Assembly: GCF_022842145.1 (NCBI RefSeq)
Contig: NZ_JALHQD010000003.1
Coordinates: forward strand, 530,042-594,041
Length of the DNA: 64,000 nucleotides
Direction: 5' to 3'
From: Tabrizicola sp.
GTDB lineage: Bacteria; Pseudomonadota; Alphaproteobacteria; Rhodobacterales; Rhodobacteraceae
Below are positions 8,915 to 17,493 of the stretch, piece by piece. Numbering within the stretch: the stretch's first letter is position 1; each line of letters starts with the position of its first letter. A model generated the notes under the pieces. That model was not told where the DNA came from, searched no databases, and saw nothing but the letters and a program-made list of their open reading frames with translations. The translations under genes were made by a program, and so were the position numbers.

Positions 8915-9802
8915 ATGGCCACCAAGGCCGATTTCCGCACGACGCTGCAGGACTGGCTTCCAAAGCTTGTCCTCGCCCCCTCCTTCGCCGTGACGTTGCT
9001 TTTCGTCTACGGTTTCATCCTGTTCACCGTGGTCCTCTCGTTCACCGGCTCGAAGATGCTCCCGAAGTTCACCTGGGTCGGCTTCGAGAACTACGAAAAG
9101 CTCTTCGCCCTTCCGGCCTGGAGCACGGCGATCGTCAACATCGCGATCTTCGCCACGCTTTACATCACCATCTGCACGCTGATCGGCCTGATGCTGGCGA
9201 TCTTCCTTGACCAGAAAATCCGGGGCGAGGGCGTCCTGCGCCCGATCTACCTTTACCCGATGGCGCTTTCCTTCATCGTCACCGGCACCGCCTGGAAATG
9301 GTTCCTCGACCCCGGCATCGGGCTGGAGCGGATCATGCACCAGTGGGGCTGGGAAAGCTTCTCCTTCACCTGGATCAAGGACGGTGAGATGGCGCTTTAT
9401 ACCATCGTCATCGCTGCGGTCTGGCAGACGAGCGGTTTCGTGATGGCGATGTTCCTCGCGGGTCTGCGCGGCATCGACAACGAGATCCTGAAGGCCGCCC
9501 AGATCGACGGTGCGTCGAACTGGCAGCTTTACCGCCGCATCGTGATCCCGCTCCTCCGCCCCGCCTTCCTGTCAGCCTTCGTCATCCTCAGCCACCTCGC
9601 GATCAAATCCTACGACCTTGTCATCGCGCTGACCGGCGGCGGCCCGGGCCGGGCGACCGAGATGCCCGCGACCTTCATGTATTCCTACACCTTCACGCGG
9701 AACCAGATGGGCATCGGCGCCTCCAGCGCGGTCATCATGCTGATGACCATCGCCGCGATCATGGTGCCCTACCTCTATGCCGAGCTGAAGGAGAAGAAGT
9801 GA
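8915..9802 (+). CDS. Carbohydrate ABC transporter permease (MalF type)
   Basis: 295 residues with about six hydrophobic segments. The EAA-loop motif occurs as EILKAAQIDGASNWQLYRRIVIPLL-like sequence in the C-terminal half, the contact site for the ATPase. Inner-membrane subunit paired with the next gene. Start ATG follows GGGAGGA. The stop overlaps the next ATG by one base (TGATG). Confidence 0.9.
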   Translation: MATKADFRTTLQDWLPKLVLAPSFAVTLLFVYGFILFTVVLSFTGSKMLPKFTWVGFENYEKLFALPAWSTAIVNIAIFATLYITICTLIGLMLAIFLDQKIRGEGVLRPIYLYPMALSFIVTGTAWKWFLDPGIGLERIMHQWGWESFSFTWIKDGEMALYTIVIAAVWQTSGFVMAMFLAGLRGIDNEILKAAQIDGASNWQLYRRIVIPLLRPAFLSAFVILSHLAIKSYDLVIALTGGGPGRATEMPATFMYSYTFTRNQMGIGASSAVIMLMTIAAIMVPYLYAELKEKK

Positions 9803-10680
9803 TGTCCGCTGTCACGCAAGACACCGCCGTCTCCACCGGCCGCATCACCCGGGCTTTCATCTACCTGGTCCTGATCCTCTTCGCGCTCTTCTACCTTCTG
9901 CCCCTTTATGTCATGGGCGTGAACTCCCTGAAACCGCTGCAGGAAATCACCGGCGGAAACATGATGGCCTTGCCGTCCGAATGGACCCTCGACCCCTGGC
10001 GGTCTGCCTGGTCCACTGCCCAGATCGGGGTCGAGCCCACGGGCCTCAAACCCTACTTCCTTAACTCGATCCTCATGGTCGTCCCCGCCGTCGCCATCTC
10101 CACCATCATCGGCGCGCTCAACGGCTACGTCCTGACCAAATGGCGCTTCCGGGGGGATACCTGGGTGTTCGGGCTGATGCTGTTCTCCTGCTTCATCCCG
10201 TTCCAGATCGTCCTGATCCCGATGGCCGTCGTCCTGGGCAAACTCGGCCTCGCGGGCACCGTCCCCGGTCTGATCCTCGTCCACGTCGTCTACGGGATCG
10301 GCTTCACCACGCTTTACTTCCGCAACTACTACGCGTCGTTCCCCACCGAACTCGTCCGCGCCGCGATGATCGACGGGGCCGGGTTCTTCCGCATCTTTTG
10401 GCGTATCCTGTTGCCCGTCAGCGGCCCCATCGCCGTCGTCTCGGTCATCTGGCAATTCACCAACATCTGGAACGACTTCCTCTTCGGCGTCTCCTTCGGC
10501 GGCACCTCGCAGCCGATGACCGTGGCGCTGAACAACCTCGTGCAATCCTCGACCGGCGTGAAGGAATACAACGTGCACTTCGCAGGCGCGATCCTTGCCG
10601 CCCTTCCCACCCTCCTCGTCTACATCGTCGCAGGCCGCTACTTCGTGCGCGGGCTGATGGCGGGCAGCGTGAAGGGGTAA
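9802..10680 (+). CDS. Carbohydrate ABC transporter permease (MalG type)
   Basis: 292 residues, about six transmembrane segments, with the EAA motif ELVRAAMIDGAGFFRIFW and the usual C-terminal GxxAGSVKG ending of MalG-type subunits. The ATG at 9802 is chosen over the GTG at 9799 because it gives the TGATG coupling with the preceding permease. Works with the MalF-type subunit, the MalK-type ATPase at 12078 and one or both binding proteins. Confidence 0.9.
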   Translation: MSAVTQDTAVSTGRITRAFIYLVLILFALFYLLPLYVMGVNSLKPLQEITGGNMMALPSEWTLDPWRSAWSTAQIGVEPTGLKPYFLNSILMVVPAVAISTIIGALNGYVLTKWRFRGDTWVFGLMLFSCFIPFQIVLIPMAVVLGKLGLAGTVPGLILVHVVYGIGFTTLYFRNYYASFPTELVRAAMIDGAGFFRIFWRILLPVSGPIAVVSVIWQFTNIWNDFLFGVSFGGTSQPMTVALNNLVQSSTGVKEYNVHFAGAILAALPTLLVYIVAGRYFVRGLMAGSVKG

Positions 10681-10684
10681 GGCC

Positions 10685-10719
10685 GACCGCCGGGCGGCGG
10701 CAACCGCCCGACGGTCTTT
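10685..10719 (+). terminator. Hairpin with short T-run after the permease pair
   Basis: GACCG..GGGCGG pairs with CCGCCC..CGGTC around a CGGCAA loop (10685-10716), followed by TTT. Probably a weak intra-operon terminator or mRNA-stability element before the second binding-protein gene. Confidence 0.5.
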
Positions 10720-10777
10720 GTTCAACCCAAGCCCGCTTTCACACCAACAAGGGCGAACACCGGAAGGAATACCGCAT

Positions 10778-12016
10778 ATGAGAGCCATGTCCATCACCGC
10801 ACTCCTCCTCGCGACCCCCGCCTTCGCCGAGCCTTCGGTCGAGGTGATGCACTTCTGGACCAGCGGAGGCGAAGCTGCCGCGCTGGGAGCCGTCCGCGAC
10901 AAGGTGGTGGCCGAGGGCGTCACCTGGACCGACGCGCCCGTCGCCGGGGGCGGGGGCGACCAGGCCAAGACCGCGCTCCAGGCCCGCATCGCTTCCGGCA
11001 ACCCGCCCGCCGCCATGCTGATGCTGGGCCAGACGATCACCGACTGGGCCGCCGAGGGGATGCTGGGCAACGTCGATGCCCTGGCCGAGGCGCAAGGCTG
11101 GGACGCCGCCCTGCCGCAAGCGGTGAAGGACTGGACCAAGATCGACGGCCATTACGTCAGCGTCCCCACCAGCGTCCACCGGACCGACATGATCTGGGCC
11201 TCCAAGGCCGCCTTCGACAAGATCGGCGCGGCCCATCCCACGACATGGGAAGAGCTGAACGCGCTGGCCCCCAAGTTCCTTGAGGCGGGGATTGTCCCCT
11301 TGGCACACGGCGGTCAGGCCTGGCAGGAAGCCTACATGTTCGAGGCCGTCGCCCTGGGCGTAGGCGGGGCGGACTTCTACAAGAAGGCGCTGATCGACCT
11401 TGACGACGCCACCCTGCGCGGGCCCGAGATGGTCGCGGTCTTCGCCCAGATGGCCGCCCTGCGCGGCATGGTGGACGCGAACTTCCCGGGCCGCGACTGG
11501 AACCTGGCCTCCGCCATGGTCACCAACGGCGAGGCCGCGATGCAGATCATGGGCGACTGGGCGAAGGGTGAATTCACCAACGCAGGCAAGAAGCCCGGCG
11601 ACGACTACGCCTGCATCCCAGTGCCCAAAGCCAAGGGTGACGGCTTCGTCTACCTGGTGAACTCGCTGTCGCTCTTTACCCAAACTGAAGCCGACCTCAT
11701 CAAGGGGCAAGAGGTGCTGGCCAGCGCGATCATGGACCCCGCCGTCCAGATCGCCTTCAACCAGGCCAAGGGCGCGATCCCGGCCCGCACCGACATCGAC
11801 CTTTCGGCGATGGATACTTGCGCCCAGGCGACCTCCACCGCCCTCGCTAGCAACGACACCGCCGGCACCGCCGTCCCGACCTTCGCCGGCACCCACGCCG
11901 CCAACGCCGCTGTCGTGGGGGCCGCCACCGACGCCATCACTGCCTTCTTCAACTCCGACCAGACCCCAGAAGAGGCCGCAACCGCCCTTGCCGACGCCAT
12001 CGCGGCGGCCCGGTAA
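10778..12016 (+). CDS. Carbohydrate ABC transporter substrate-binding protein (family 1), copy 2
   Basis: 412 residues with a short signal peptide (cleavage about TPAFA|EP). Clear paralogue of the protein at 7552-8802: shared blocks include [33 protein letters not shown] and [11 protein letters not shown]. The start at 10778 follows GGAAGGA and begins the signal peptide; the upstream in-frame start at 10718 would precede it with an unlikely polar stretch. Two binding proteins around one permease pair suggest uptake of two related sugars or different affinities. Confidence 0.9.
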   Translation: MRAMSITALLLATPAFAEPSVEVMHFWTSGGEAAALGAVRDKVVAEGVTWTDAPVAGGGGDQAKTALQARIASGNPPAAMLMLGQTITDWAAEGMLGNVDALAEAQGWDAALPQAVKDWTKIDGHYVSVPTSVHRTDMIWASKAAFDKIGAAHPTTWEELNALAPKFLEAGIVPLAHGGQAWQEAYMFEAVALGVGGADFYKKALIDLDDATLRGPEMVAVFAQMAALRGMVDANFPGRDWNLASAMVTNGEAAMQIMGDWAKGEFTNAGKKPGDDYACIPVPKAKGDGFVYLVNSLSLFTQTEADLIKGQEVLASAIMDPAVQIAFNQAKGAIPARTDIDLSAMDTCAQATSTALASNDTAGTAVPTFAGTHAANAAVVGAATDAITAFFNSDQTPEEAATALADAIAAAR

Positions 12017-12077
12017 GGCAACCGGCCCCATCCCTCCCTCCCGTGGGATGGGGCCACCCAACGATATGAGGACCAAA

Positions 12078-13190
12078 ATGGGCTTTCTCGACATCCGCAA
12101 CGTCACCAAATCCTACGGGCCGGTGGAAGTTCTGCACCGCATCGACATCGCGGTCGAGGAAGGCGAGTTTCTCGTCCTCGTCGGCCCCTCCGGCTGCGGC
12201 AAGTCCACGCTTTTGAACATGATCGCGGGGCTGGAAGGAATTTCCGGCGGCGAGATCGCCATCAAGGGCCGCGTGGTTAACGGGGTACACCCCTCCAAGC
12301 GCAACATCGCGATGGTGTTCCAAAGTTACGCGCTTTACCCCAACATGACCGTCGGCCAGAACATGACCTTCGGGCTGGAAATGCACGGCGTCCCGAAACC
12401 GGAACGTGACCGCGCCCTGGCCGATGTGGCCAAGCTCCTCCAGATCGACCACCTCCTCGACCGCAAACCCGGCCAGCTCTCCGGCGGCCAGCGCCAGCGT
12501 GTTGCGATGGGCCGCGCCCTGGTGCGGAACCCGGATGTCTTCCTCTTCGACGAGCCGCTTTCGAACCTCGACGCAAAGCTCCGCGTCGACATGCGGACCG
12601 AGATCAAGAAGCTGCACCAGAAGCTTAAGACCACCATCGTATACGTCACCCACGATCAGATCGAGGCACTGACCCTTTCGACCCGCATCGCGGTGATGAA
12701 CAAGGGCCATGTCCAGCAACTGGGCACGCCGAAAGAGATTTACGACACCCCGGCGAACCTCTTCGTCGCCACCTTCATGGGCTCGCCTGCCATGAACATC
12801 GTCCCAGCCACGGTGGTCATCGAAAACGGCCACCCCCACGCCGCAATCACCGACGCCGACGGCACCCCGCGCTATCTGCGCTTCAGCCAAGCCAACCTCG
12901 CGGCGTGGGAGGGCAAGCCTATCCTCCTCGGCATCCGCCCCGAGGCTATCACCGACCCCGAAGGCGCCGACCGCAAGTCCGGCAACATCCAACCCTTCAC
13001 CTACCGCGTGACCGTAACCGAACCCGCAGGCTCCGACACTTTCGTCACCATGACCCTTTCGGGCCGCGACACCATCGCCCGGATGCGTGCTGACGCGAAT
13101 GTCGCGGCCGGGCAGACATTCGACTTTGCCGTCAACATGGAAAAGGCCGTAGCCTTCGATCCGACAACCGAGGAACGGATCACCCCCTGA
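12078..13190 (+). CDS. Carbohydrate ABC transporter ATP-binding protein (MalK/UgpC type)
   Basis: 370 residues. Walker A GPSGCGKST, Q-loop VFQSYALYPNMT, ABC signature LSGGQRQRVAMGRA, Walker B VFLFDEPLSNLDA and switch His in YVTHDQIEA. The C-terminal ~130 residues are the TOBE-type regulatory domain of MalK-like importers. The ATG at 12078 follows GAGGA; upstream in-frame starts overlap the binding-protein stop region without a ribosome site. Directly abuts the GMC oxidoreductase gene. Confidence 0.92.
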   Translation: MGFLDIRNVTKSYGPVEVLHRIDIAVEEGEFLVLVGPSGCGKSTLLNMIAGLEGISGGEIAIKGRVVNGVHPSKRNIAMVFQSYALYPNMTVGQNMTFGLEMHGVPKPERDRALADVAKLLQIDHLLDRKPGQLSGGQRQRVAMGRALVRNPDVFLFDEPLSNLDAKLRVDMRTEIKKLHQKLKTTIVYVTHDQIEALTLSTRIAVMNKGHVQQLGTPKEIYDTPANLFVATFMGSPAMNIVPATVVIENGHPHAAITDADGTPRYLRFSQANLAAWEGKPILLGIRPEAITDPEGADRKSGNIQPFTYRVTVTEPAGSDTFVTMTLSGRDTIARMRADANVAAGQTFDFAVNMEKAVAFDPTTEERITP

Positions 13191-14678
13191 ATGCAACCTG
13201 ATGTCCTGATCATCGGCTCCGGGATGGGCGGCGCGACCCTGGCGGCCGCGCTTGCGCCGACGGGCCGTCGCATCCTGATCCTGGAACGCGGCGACCGCCT
13301 GCCCGACACGCCCGAGGCCCGCGACCCCGCCGCCATCTTCCAGCGCGGCCACTACAAACCCAACGAAACCTGGCGCGACATCACCGGCGAACCCCTGCAC
13401 CCCGGCAACTACGCCTATGTCGGCGGCAATACCAAGTTCTATGGCGCCGTCCTCCTCCGCTACCGGGCCGAGGACTTCCGCCCCCTCCGCCATCTCGAAG
13501 GCACCACCCCCGGCTGGCCGATCCCCTATGAGACCCTCGAACCCTGGTACTCCCGCGCCGAAACGCTGTACCGCGTCCGGGGCGACGTCGCGGGCGACCC
13601 CACCGAGCCGCCCCATTCCGCCCCCTATTCCTTCCCCCCCGTCCCGGACGAGCCCGACATCACCCGCCTGAGGCAGGCCTTCAAGGCCCAGGGCCTCCAC
13701 GTCTCCGCCCTTCCGCTGGGGGTCGACATCGACGCCTGGCTCAAGCGCGCCCGTACCGGCTGGGACGCCTTCCCCTGCACCACCGGCGCCAAATCCGACG
13801 CCGAATCCTGCGCTTTGGCTCAGGCGCAGAAACACCCCAACGTCACGCTGCAAACGAACACGAAAGTCACCCGCCTCCTCGCCGAAGGCCGCCGCATAAC
13901 CGGCATCGAGGTAGACCGCCAAGGCACCCGCGAGACCCTGACCGCCCCCCTCGTCGTCCTGTCAGCCGGAGCAATCCTCTCCTCCGCCCTCCTCCTCGCC
14001 AGCGCCAACGACGACCACCCACGGGGCCTTGCGAACACATCCGACCAGGTCGGCCGCAACTTCATGAACCACAACCTCACCGGCATGGTCGCCTACAACC
14101 CGTTCCGCCGGAACCGCACGACCTACGAAAAGACAATTCAGATCAACGACTTCTACCTGACCGGCGGCCCCAACAACGAACCCCTGGGCAACATCCAGAT
14201 GCTCGGCCGGATCACCGGCCCCATCCTGGCAGGCGAGGCAAACCTCCCCCTCTGGCTCTCCCACCACATCGCCGACCACTCGATCCACATCATGGCCATG
14301 TCCGAGGACCTGCCCGACCCCAACTCCCGCGTGTTCTGGCGGAATGGCGAGGTCGTCCTCGACTGGAAAAGGACCAACACACGCGCCCACGACCTCCTCG
14401 TGCAACGCCTGAAACAGGCCATGCGCAAGGCGGGCTGGCCGATCACCCTGTCGCGCGGTTTCCCCAAGTCCAAGCCGAGCCACCAAAGTGGCACCAACCG
14501 CATGGGCTCGGACCCGCAAACCTCGGTCGTGGACCCGAACCTGAAAGCCCACGACCTCGACAACCTCTACATCTGCGACGCCTCGGTGCTTCCCACCTCC
14601 GCCGCCGTGAACCCCTCGCTCACCATCGCTGCCCTTGCCCTGCGCGCGGGCGACCACATTGCGAAAGCCCATCCATGA
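13191..14678 (+). CDS. GMC-family FAD oxidoreductase, copy 1
   Basis: 495 residues. N-terminal FAD dinucleotide motif LIIGSGMGGATLAAAL and LILERGD. The GMC C-terminal signature holds the His/Asn catalytic pair: HQSGTNRMGSDP and, near the end, VLPTSAAVNPSLTIAALA. Resembles the pyranose/gluconate-type dehydrogenase branch rather than choline dehydrogenase. No signal peptide is seen, so it is probably cytoplasmic. Starts on the base after the ATPase stop. Likely oxidises a sugar or polyol hydroxyl; not closely related to the second GMC protein at 15436. Confidence 0.88.
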   Translation: MQPDVLIIGSGMGGATLAAALAPTGRRILILERGDRLPDTPEARDPAAIFQRGHYKPNETWRDITGEPLHPGNYAYVGGNTKFYGAVLLRYRAEDFRPLRHLEGTTPGWPIPYETLEPWYSRAETLYRVRGDVAGDPTEPPHSAPYSFPPVPDEPDITRLRQAFKAQGLHVSALPLGVDIDAWLKRARTGWDAFPCTTGAKSDAESCALAQAQKHPNVTLQTNTKVTRLLAEGRRITGIEVDRQGTRETLTAPLVVLSAGAILSSALLLASANDDHPRGLANTSDQVGRNFMNHNLTGMVAYNPFRRNRTTYEKTIQINDFYLTGGPNNEPLGNIQMLGRITGPILAGEANLPLWLSHHIADHSIHIMAMSEDLPDPNSRVFWRNGEVVLDWKRTNTRAHDLLVQRLKQAMRKAGWPITLSRGFPKSKPSHQSGTNRMGSDPQTSVVDPNLKAHDLDNLYICDASVLPTSAAVNPSLTIAALALRAGDHIAKAHP

Positions 14679-15433
14679 AGCCCCTCGCCCTTGTCACTGG
14701 AGGCCAGCAAGGCATCGGCCTCGGGATCGCCCAGACCCTGGCCGCCCAAGGCTTTCGCCTCGCGGTTGCTTCCCGCTCCGCCCCCGAGGACGCCTCCGTC
14801 CAGGACGCCCTGCAAACCTTGGGTCCCGAGGCCCGCTACTATCGCCACGACCTTTCCGACCTGGCCGCGATCCCCGCTCTCCTCGAAAATATTGAAACCC
14901 AACAAGGTCCCCTCGACGCCCTGATCCAGAACGCCGGAGTCGCAGCAAAAGTCCGCGGCGACATGCTGGACATCACGCCCGAGAACTTCGACTGGATCCT
15001 CGGCATCAACCTGACCGGCGGATTCTTCCTGGCTCAACAGGTCGCCAAACGCATGCTGGCCACGCAAAGCCCCCACTACCGCTCCATCACCTTCGTGACC
15101 TCCGTCTCGGCCCAGATGGCCAGCCCCGAGCGCGCCGACTACTGCATCTCCAAGGCTGCTGCCGCGATGGCCGCCCAGACGCTCGCTCTCCGCCTTGCCC
15201 CCCACAACATCGGCGTCTTCGAACTCCGCCCCGGCATCATCGAAACCGGCATGACGGCTGGCGTGAAGGACAAGTACGACACCCGCATCGCAGGTGGCCT
15301 CGTCCCCGCAGGTCGCTGGGGCCAACCGTCCGACATCGGGCGGGCCGTGATCCCACTTGTCACCGGCCAGTTCGCCTTTGCCACCGGCGCGGTGATCCCC
15401 GTCGACGGCGGGCTCTCCATCGAAAGACTGTGA
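14675..15433 (+). CDS. Short-chain dehydrogenase/reductase (3-ketoacyl-ACP reductase-like)
   Basis: 252 residues. Rossmann motif VTGGQQGIGLGIA, NAG segment IQNAGVAAK, catalytic Ser in FVTSVSAQ and the YxxxK pair as YCISKAA; C-terminal GAVIPVDGGLSI is the standard ending. Overlaps the upstream GMC gene by ATGA. Likely interconverts a hydroxyl/keto intermediate of the pathway. Confidence 0.9.
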   Translation: MKPLALVTGGQQGIGLGIAQTLAAQGFRLAVASRSAPEDASVQDALQTLGPEARYYRHDLSDLAAIPALLENIETQQGPLDALIQNAGVAAKVRGDMLDITPENFDWILGINLTGGFFLAQQVAKRMLATQSPHYRSITFVTSVSAQMASPERADYCISKAAAAMAAQTLALRLAPHNIGVFELRPGIIETGMTAGVKDKYDTRIAGGLVPAGRWGQPSDIGRAVIPLVTGQFAFATGAVIPVDGGLSIERL

Positions 15434-15435
15434 CC

Positions 15436-17016
15436 ATGACCGAAGGCTACGATTACATCATCATTGGCGGCGGAAGCGCAGGCTGCGTCCTTGCCGCCCG
15501 CCTGACCGAGGACCCGTCAGCCAGGGTTCTGCTGCTGGAGGCCGGGGGCCGCGACCGCCACCCGTTCTACCACCTTCCCGCCGGTTTTGCGAAGATGACC
15601 AAGGGCATCGGCTCCTGGGGCTGGCAGACCGTCCCGCAGCGCCACATGAAGGGTATGCAGATCCGCTACACCCAGGCCAAGGTGATCGGTGGCGGCTCAT
15701 CGATCAACGCCCAGCTTTACACGCGCGGCAACGCGCAGGACTACGACGACTGGCGCCAGATGGGCTGCCCCGGCTGGGGCTATGAGGACGTGCTCCCCTA
15801 CTTCCGCAAGTCCGAAACGAACGACACCCACGACAACCGCTACCACGGCAAGGACGGCCCCCTCGGCGTAAGCCAGCCCCGCGCGCCGCTGCCGATCTGC
15901 GAAGCCTTCTTTGATGCAGGGGCCGAACTTGGCATCCCCCGGAACCGCGACTTCACCGGCGAAAGCCAAGATGGCCTTGGTTACTACCAACTGACCCAGC
16001 GCTGGTACCGCCGCTCATCGACGTCAACCGCCTTCCTCAAGCCCGCGCTTTCCCGTTCAAACCTGACCGTGAAAACTGGCCAGCAGGTCCTGCGGATCGT
16101 GGTGGAAAAGGGCAGGGCGGTCGGCGTCCAGACATCCGAGACCACCCACCGCGCCACGACGGAGGTCATCCTCTCCTCAGGCGCCATCGGCTCCCCCCGA
16201 CTCCTGCAGCTCTCCGGCATCGGGCCTGCCGACGACCTGCAACGCCATGGCATCCCCGTCGTCCTCGATCGCCCGCAGGTCGGCGCCAACCTGCAGGACC
16301 ACCTCGACCTCTTCGTCATCGCCGAATGCACCGGCCCCCACACCTATGACCGATACGCCAAGCCGCACTGGTCGGCGCTGGCGGGACTGCAATACCTCCT
16401 GACACGGAAAGGCCCCGTCGCCTCCTCCCTCTTCGAAACTGGCGGCTTCTGGTACGCCGACCCCTCCGCGCGGTCCCCCGACATCCAGTTCCACCTCGGC
16501 CTCGGCTCGGGCATCGAGGCCGGCGTCGCCGCCATGCCGCAAGGTGGCGTCACCCTGAACTCCGCCTTCCTCCGCCCCCGCAGCCGGGGCTCTGTGCGTC
16601 TGGCATCGGCAGACCCCAAGGCCGCCCCCCTGATCGACCCGAATTACTGGGAAGACCCGTACGATAGGGAAATGTCGATCAAGGGCCTGAAACTCGCGCA
16701 AGAGATCATGCGCCAACCCGCCCTGAAACCCTTCGTGCTCGCCGAACGCCTGCCGGGACCGCAGGTCAAGACCGACCAGGACTACTTCGACTACGCGGTC
16801 AAGAACGCCAAGACCGACCACCACCCCGCCGGCACCTGCCGCATGGGCGCGGACATGGAGGCTGTCGTCGACCCCGGTCTCCGCTTCAACGGCATCGACA
16901 ACCTTCGCGTGGTCGATGCTTCGGTTATGCCCACGGTCGTCTCCTCGAACACCAACGCCACCACCATCATGATCGCCGAGAAAGCCGCCGACCTCATCAA
17001 GGAAGCCCGCAAATGA
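15436..17016 (+). CDS. GMC-family FAD oxidoreductase, copy 2 (choline dehydrogenase-like)
   Basis: 526 residues. FAD motif YIIIGGGSAGCVLAARL, the GMC signature around GGGSSINAQLYTRGN, GSPRLLQLSGIG, and the catalytic His/Asn pair in HHPAGTCRMGAD and SNTNATTIMIAEKAA. Typical of alcohol/choline dehydrogenases. The ATG at 15436 is used; the GTG at 15430 lies inside the preceding gene's stop region. Overlaps the Dabb gene by 4 bp. Confidence 0.9.
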   Translation: MTEGYDYIIIGGGSAGCVLAARLTEDPSARVLLLEAGGRDRHPFYHLPAGFAKMTKGIGSWGWQTVPQRHMKGMQIRYTQAKVIGGGSSINAQLYTRGNAQDYDDWRQMGCPGWGYEDVLPYFRKSETNDTHDNRYHGKDGPLGVSQPRAPLPICEAFFDAGAELGIPRNRDFTGESQDGLGYYQLTQRWYRRSSTSTAFLKPALSRSNLTVKTGQQVLRIVVEKGRAVGVQTSETTHRATTEVILSSGAIGSPRLLQLSGIGPADDLQRHGIPVVLDRPQVGANLQDHLDLFVIAECTGPHTYDRYAKPHWSALAGLQYLLTRKGPVASSLFETGGFWYADPSARSPDIQFHLGLGSGIEAGVAAMPQGGVTLNSAFLRPRSRGSVRLASADPKAAPLIDPNYWEDPYDREMSIKGLKLAQEIMRQPALKPFVLAERLPGPQVKTDQDYFDYAVKNAKTDHHPAGTCRMGADMEAVVDPGLRFNGIDNLRVVDASVMPTVVSSNTNATTIMIAEKAADLIKEARK

Positions 17017-17327
17017 TCCGCCATTTCGTCCTTCTGAAAGCCCGCCCCGACGTCACTGAAGCCCACATCCAGTCTATCTTCGCCGACCTCCACACCCTCA
17101 AACTCCCCGGCATTCTCGCCATCCACTCCGGCCGCTCGGAAAGTCCCGAGCAGATCGAACGCGGCTACCTGCACGGGTTCACTGTCGATTTCGCCGACTG
17201 GCAGGCCCTGGCTGCCTACCAAGTCCACCCCGACCACAAGCGCGTCGGCGCGGCCCTCGTCGCCGCAGCTCAAGGTGGCATCGACGGCATTCTCGTCTTC
17301 GATCTGCCGGTGGAAAGCACCCCATGA
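17013..17327 (+). CDS. Dabb-domain (stress-responsive alpha/beta barrel) protein
   Basis: 104 residues. Begins IRHFVLLKARPDVTE and contains the YLHGFTVDFAD strand and YQVHPDHKRV motif typical of the ferredoxin-like dimeric barrel (Dabb/Stress_responsive) family. Family roles vary (stress proteins, some small-molecule cyclases); here it may act on a pathway intermediate. Coupled by ATGA to the GMC dehydrogenase. Confidence 0.85.
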   Translation: MIRHFVLLKARPDVTEAHIQSIFADLHTLKLPGILAIHSGRSESPEQIERGYLHGFTVDFADWQALAAYQVHPDHKRVGAALVAAAQGGIDGILVFDLPVESTP

Positions 17328-17357
17328 CTCCCGCCTCCCCCAAACCTTTCACATTTG

Positions 17358-17399
17358 CACAAGTATCCTCTGGGGGTTTGGGGGGCGAAGCGCCCCCAA
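17358..17399. repeat. G-rich stem-loop repeat, copy 1
   Basis: CACAAGTATCCT followed by a G-rich block and a stem GGGGGCG (17381-17387)/CGCCCCC (17391-17397). The same arrangement recurs at 50972-51008 after an unrelated gene. An upstream CCCCCAAAC around 17337-17345 can also pair with GTTTGGGGG. Likely a dispersed intergenic repeat acting as a transcript end or stability element. Confidence 0.65.
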
Positions 17400-17410
17400 T
17401 GACCAAGCCG

Positions 17411-17431
17411 TTGCGCGTTCTTCACGCGCAA
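17411..17431. repeat. Perfect 8-bp inverted repeat
   Basis: TTGCGCGT (17411-17418) and ACGCGCAA (17424-17431) with a TCTTC loop, in the gap between the Dabb and DUF993 genes. Role unknown; possibly part of the same intergenic repeat unit. Confidence 0.5.
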
Positions 17432-17493
17432 AAGGCGAGACAAAAGCCTTGCGCGTCAGCGCTCAATTTAAAAACTGCCCGAGGAATGCCCGG

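Noticed and set aside
11949-13922. 657-codon minus-strand open frame
   Set aside because: Antisense to the ABC ATPase and first GMC gene, both with intact motifs.
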